The notes under the pieces are model-generated. The model was not told the DNA's origin. It was given only the letters and a program-made list of their open reading frames with translations, and searched no databases. Shown piece by piece: positions 8,600-10,238 of a stretch of 10,238 bases of DNA (its first letter is position 1; the number at the start of each line of letters is the position of its first letter). The position numbers and the translations under genes were made by a program. This DNA comes from Ichthyophonus hoferi (Eukaryota > Opisthokonta > Ichthyosporea > Ichthyophonida > Ichthyophonidae). The DNA is taken from assembly GCA_002751075.1 (NCBI GenBank), contig NAOQ01000266.1:63171-73408 (forward strand), given 5' to 3'.

Positions 8600-8720
8600 G
8601 ATTACGGCCATATCTAGAAGAAATCACCCTATCTTGTTCGATCTGGCAAGTTAAAATGCTATGAGCGTGGTTTGCATTGTGGTGAGGCGGAACCACGCGG
8701 GAATACCACGTGTTGTAAAT
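8600..8720 (+). rRNA. 5S ribosomal RNA-like gene
   Basis: The 121-nt unit has the length and landmarks of eukaryotic 5S rRNA, the Pol III-transcribed RNA of the large ribosomal subunit. It begins GATTACGGCCATA, contains TTCGATCTGGCAAGTTAAAATG (helix III region and A-box area, about nt 40-60), and ends GGAACCACGCGGGAATACC then GTGTTGTAA. The first nine bases can pair with 8712-8720 at eight of nine positions, forming helix I. A strong stem GCGTGGTT/AACCACGC (8666-8673 with 8690-8697) fits the helix IV/V arm, with a hairpin loop a little longer than usual. TTTTT at 8720-8724 would serve as the Pol III terminator. The 3' arm resembles Mucoromycota-type fungal 5S more than animal 5S. The AT-shifted sequence leaves open a 5S pseudogene or a 5S-derived SINE. 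Confidence 0.75.
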
Positions 8721-8724
8721 TTTT
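8720..8724 (+). terminator. Pol III T-run after 5S
   Basis: Five T directly at the 3' end of the 5S-like unit match the simple oligo(dT) terminator of RNA polymerase III. Confidence 0.55.
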
Positions 8725-9600
8725 AAATATATTTTTTGATCTTTTCTTTTCTATTGCAATTTGAATTTATATTTATTTATTATTTATTTTATCATTTATT
8801 ATCAGGATAAATTACATAATAAATTGAAGTAGTTGGCGAAAGGGATGCGAATATATTATTATAAAATCATGTTTTTATATTACATTTCTGTCGTATATAA
8901 TATTGTTATGAACATACAAATTCATAGTAATTAGTAGATTATCATGTCTAGATATGTTGTATTGTAGATATTGTATGTATACTGCTGTATATTATAAGCC
9001 CCCACGCGCTTACATGATGGGAAAGAGAGCGTCACAGAGAATGCATGCATCTATAGTGACAATATTAATACTTAAATAATTTTAATTTATCTAAAATAGA
9101 TAGTTAGTCTTATCTGACCATTTTAATTAATGATTATTATTGGGTACTTATATTTATTCATTTCTTTTATCGGTCTAAACCCTTTACGCGCATAATATAC
9201 AGTTAATCTTCATTTTTAATTTGTATTGGCTAAGTGGTGATTAATTAATAAGTAATCACTATATTGCTAAGAGCACGGGCTGCATTAGTAATGCATATGA
9301 ACTCTTATCGAAAATGCAATCTTTAGATACGATCGCCGTTTCTTTACTTTGTGGGAGGAAAAATCAATTAGTGAATCTACCATTAAACGCTGACTTAATT
9401 AACTATTTCAAATATAATAAGAATTTAATACGAATTAGAGATATTCAGATAAAAAAATAATGAGCAATAAATGAAGAACAACGATATAATGCGACAATTG
9501 TAGCTTTAGGAGCGATAATTACAATTTGCACCAAAATAAAAACACCCAATCACAATGATATAACATTACATTCCCAAGTCTATTAATTACAATCAATTAT
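8725..9600. other. AT-rich spacer before the MRT4 gene
   Basis: No gene is recognised. The stretch holds A/T-rich simple sequence around 8725-8825, a small CG-richer patch at about 9000-9045, and an inverted repeat GTGATTA/TAATCAC (9238-9244 with 9252-9258). The strand and function of these patterns are unknown. Confidence 0.6.
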
Positions 9601-9619
9601 AGTTAATAATAGGAATGCT

Positions 9620-9774
9620 TATTGGCTAGTAATAATAATTATTGCACGTGTATACACGCGGTACTGTCGGCACATGTCAGCCACCATTAGCATTATAGCT
9701 GGCATTCTGTTGAATCATTGTTTCTGTTTGTTCGTGAAGTTTTTGTTTTAACTTTAGTCTAAGACAACATCACT
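9620..9774 (+). promoter_or_regulatory. Putative MRT4 promoter and 5' leader
   Basis: This segment is less AT-rich than the spacer before it. It carries a reverse CCAAT box (ATTGG, 9631-9635) and a perfect 12-bp palindrome, CGTGTATACACG (9647-9658), that could bind a dimeric factor. A pyrimidine-rich stretch (about 9718-9760) then runs towards the ATG. No classical TATA box is placed convincingly. The assignment rests on position upstream of the start codon and on base composition. Confidence 0.4.
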
Positions 9775-9861
9775 ATGCCTAAGTCTAAGAGAAATAAAGT
9801 GTTTAACCTGACGGAGACCAAGAAGAAGGGAAACGTTCTCAAAACCGGTCTGGTTGATGAG
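9775..9861 (+). CDS. MRT4: MRT4 ribosome assembly factor, first exon
   Basis: This 29-codon exon starts MPKSKRNKVFNLTETKKKG and ends GLVDE. It matches the conserved N-terminus of MRT4/MRTO4 (yeast starts MPRSKRSKLVTLAQTDKKG, human MPKSKRDKKVSLTKTAKKG). MRT4 is a nucleolar paralogue of stalk protein P0. It holds the P0 site on pre-60S particles and is later replaced by P0 after Yvh1-assisted release. The basic N-terminal segment seen here is a family hallmark. The ATG is chosen because MPKSKR is the universal start. The reading frame ends phase 0 at GAG followed by GTATGA (9862-9867), a fungal-style donor. The rest of the protein (about 200 residues) is not in the window: 377 bases follow without a recognisable continuation. 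Either the intron is long, the next exon is unrecognised, or this is an orphan 5' fragment of the gene. Confidence 0.85.
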
Positions 9862-9867
9862 GTATGA
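9862..9867 (+). other. 5' splice donor of MRT4 intron 1
   Basis: GTATGA follows the GAG codon that ends the conserved first exon. Reading on would reach an in-frame TGA at once (GTA TGA), so splicing here is required for a full-length protein. Confidence 0.75.
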
Positions 9868-9986
9868 GTCTCATTTTTGTTGATAGTCAATCAGTTGCAC
9901 ATGTTATTGTGTTCCTGCATTTGCTTTCTATTTTTTTTAAAAAAATATATATTCCGCATTACACTCGCCGTTACAAGTATATTTTC

Positions 9987-10076
9987 TTAAAAACCGGTCT
10001 GGTTGACGAGGTATGATTTTATGATTTTAATGTTTTGTTGATAGTTAGTTGCGCAAAACTGCACTGTACTTCTGCA
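9987..10076 (+). repeat. Duplicate of MRT4 exon 1/intron 1 junction
   Basis: A diverged copy of 9838-9920 lies about 150 bp downstream. It repeats the exon end TTAAAAACCGGTCTGGTTGA and GAG, then GTATGA (10011-10016), then intron landmarks GTTGATAGT, TTGC and TTCTGCA in the same order. The eight codons for LKTGLVDE are kept: the Leu codon (CTC to TTA) and the Asp codon (GAT to GAC) differ only synonymously. If the AG at 9976-9977 were a splice acceptor, an 11-codon exon (9978-10010, YIFLKTGLVDE) would be in phase 0 at both ends and could be added without breaking the frame. That acceptor has a weak pyrimidine tract. A non-functional tandem duplication is equally possible. Confidence 0.75.
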
Positions 10077-10238
10077 CGGAACATAGTATATAGAAGTGAC
10101 TAGGTTATTTCAAAATTTAAGTTTCCAGCAGTCAAATAAGGGTTTGTTGTCTAATTATGACATCTGATCAAAAAAATACTGCAATAATAAGGCTGTCTCC
10201 TGACGGTGCTTGGCATAGACAGTGTGCGTAGCGCTTGT
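10077..10238 (+). other. Presumed MRT4 intron or unrecognised sequence
   Basis: The last 162 bases contain no segment resembling the next conserved MRT4 block (an IRxCVDxY-like start) in any plus-strand frame. They are either intron 1 continuing beyond the window or unrelated DNA. Confidence 0.45.

Noticed and set aside
9238-9258. Inverted repeat GTGATTA/TAATCAC as a terminator or regulatory hairpin
   Set aside because: A 7-bp AT-rich stem is expected by chance in this composition and has no neighbouring gene end.
10077-10238. Search for MRT4 exon 2
   Set aside because: No frame shows the conserved block expected after GLVDE, so no exon was called.
1-10238. tRNA genes and CRISPR arrays
   Set aside because: No credible A/B-box pair with a cloverleaf was seen, and no regularly spaced repeats. 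The GTTCGATC at 8635-8642 belongs to the 5S-like unit.

Overview
The window is very AT-rich eukaryotic DNA, mostly a graveyard of transposable elements, with one recognisable host protein gene beginning at the right edge and a 5S rRNA-like unit near 8.6 kb. The 5S-like unit ends in the GGAACCACGCGGGAATACC style I associate with early-diverging (Mucoromycota-type) fungal 5S RNAs. The protein gene's first intron opens with GTATGA, a fungal-style donor. With the AT content and dense element fossils, this suggests an early-diverging fungus, perhaps an arbuscular mycorrhizal (Rhizophagus-like) species. That assignment is an inference and could be wrong.

Left part (1-2674). Two directly repeated LTR-like copies lie on the minus strand (about 119-566 and 865-2674). 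Between them are about 300 bp holding a polypurine tract beside the left copy, an AT microsatellite and a CTGGCT hexamer array. The layout resembles a short LTR element in which little internal sequence remains. The right-hand LTR was later split by a 1,396-bp Merlin/IS1595-like DNA transposon (1049-2444). The insertion is exact: 8-bp target duplications CAATGTGT at 1041-1048 and 2445-2452, terminal inverted repeats around GTAAATGTGC, and the unoccupied target still present in the other LTR (314-321). The Merlin transposase is dead.

Middle part (2675-6702). About 1 kb of AT-rich DNA is followed by a heavily decayed Ty1/copia gag-pol fossil on the plus strand (about 3750-5870), recognisable as gag-like, protease, gag-pre-integrase and the start of integrase. 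A third copy of the same LTR family, in the opposite orientation to the first two (5969-6702), follows and carries a roughly 360-bp foreign insertion.

Right part (6703-10238). About 1.7 kb of AT-rich DNA shows nothing recognisable. Then come a 5S 5'-fragment (8429-8485) and a full-length 121-nt 5S-like unit (8600-8720), both on the plus strand, and another AT-rich spacer. A more GC-balanced promoter-like stretch precedes the first exon of an MRT4/MRTO4 ribosome-assembly factor gene (9775-9861). The junction of this exon and its intron is duplicated about 150 bp downstream. The second copy keeps the last eight codons with only synonymous differences and keeps the splice donor. No second conserved exon is visible before the window ends.

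I found no undescribed multi-gene system. The best leads are the duplicated MRT4 exon/donor, the paired 5S sequences, and the datable nesting of Merlin inside an LTR.
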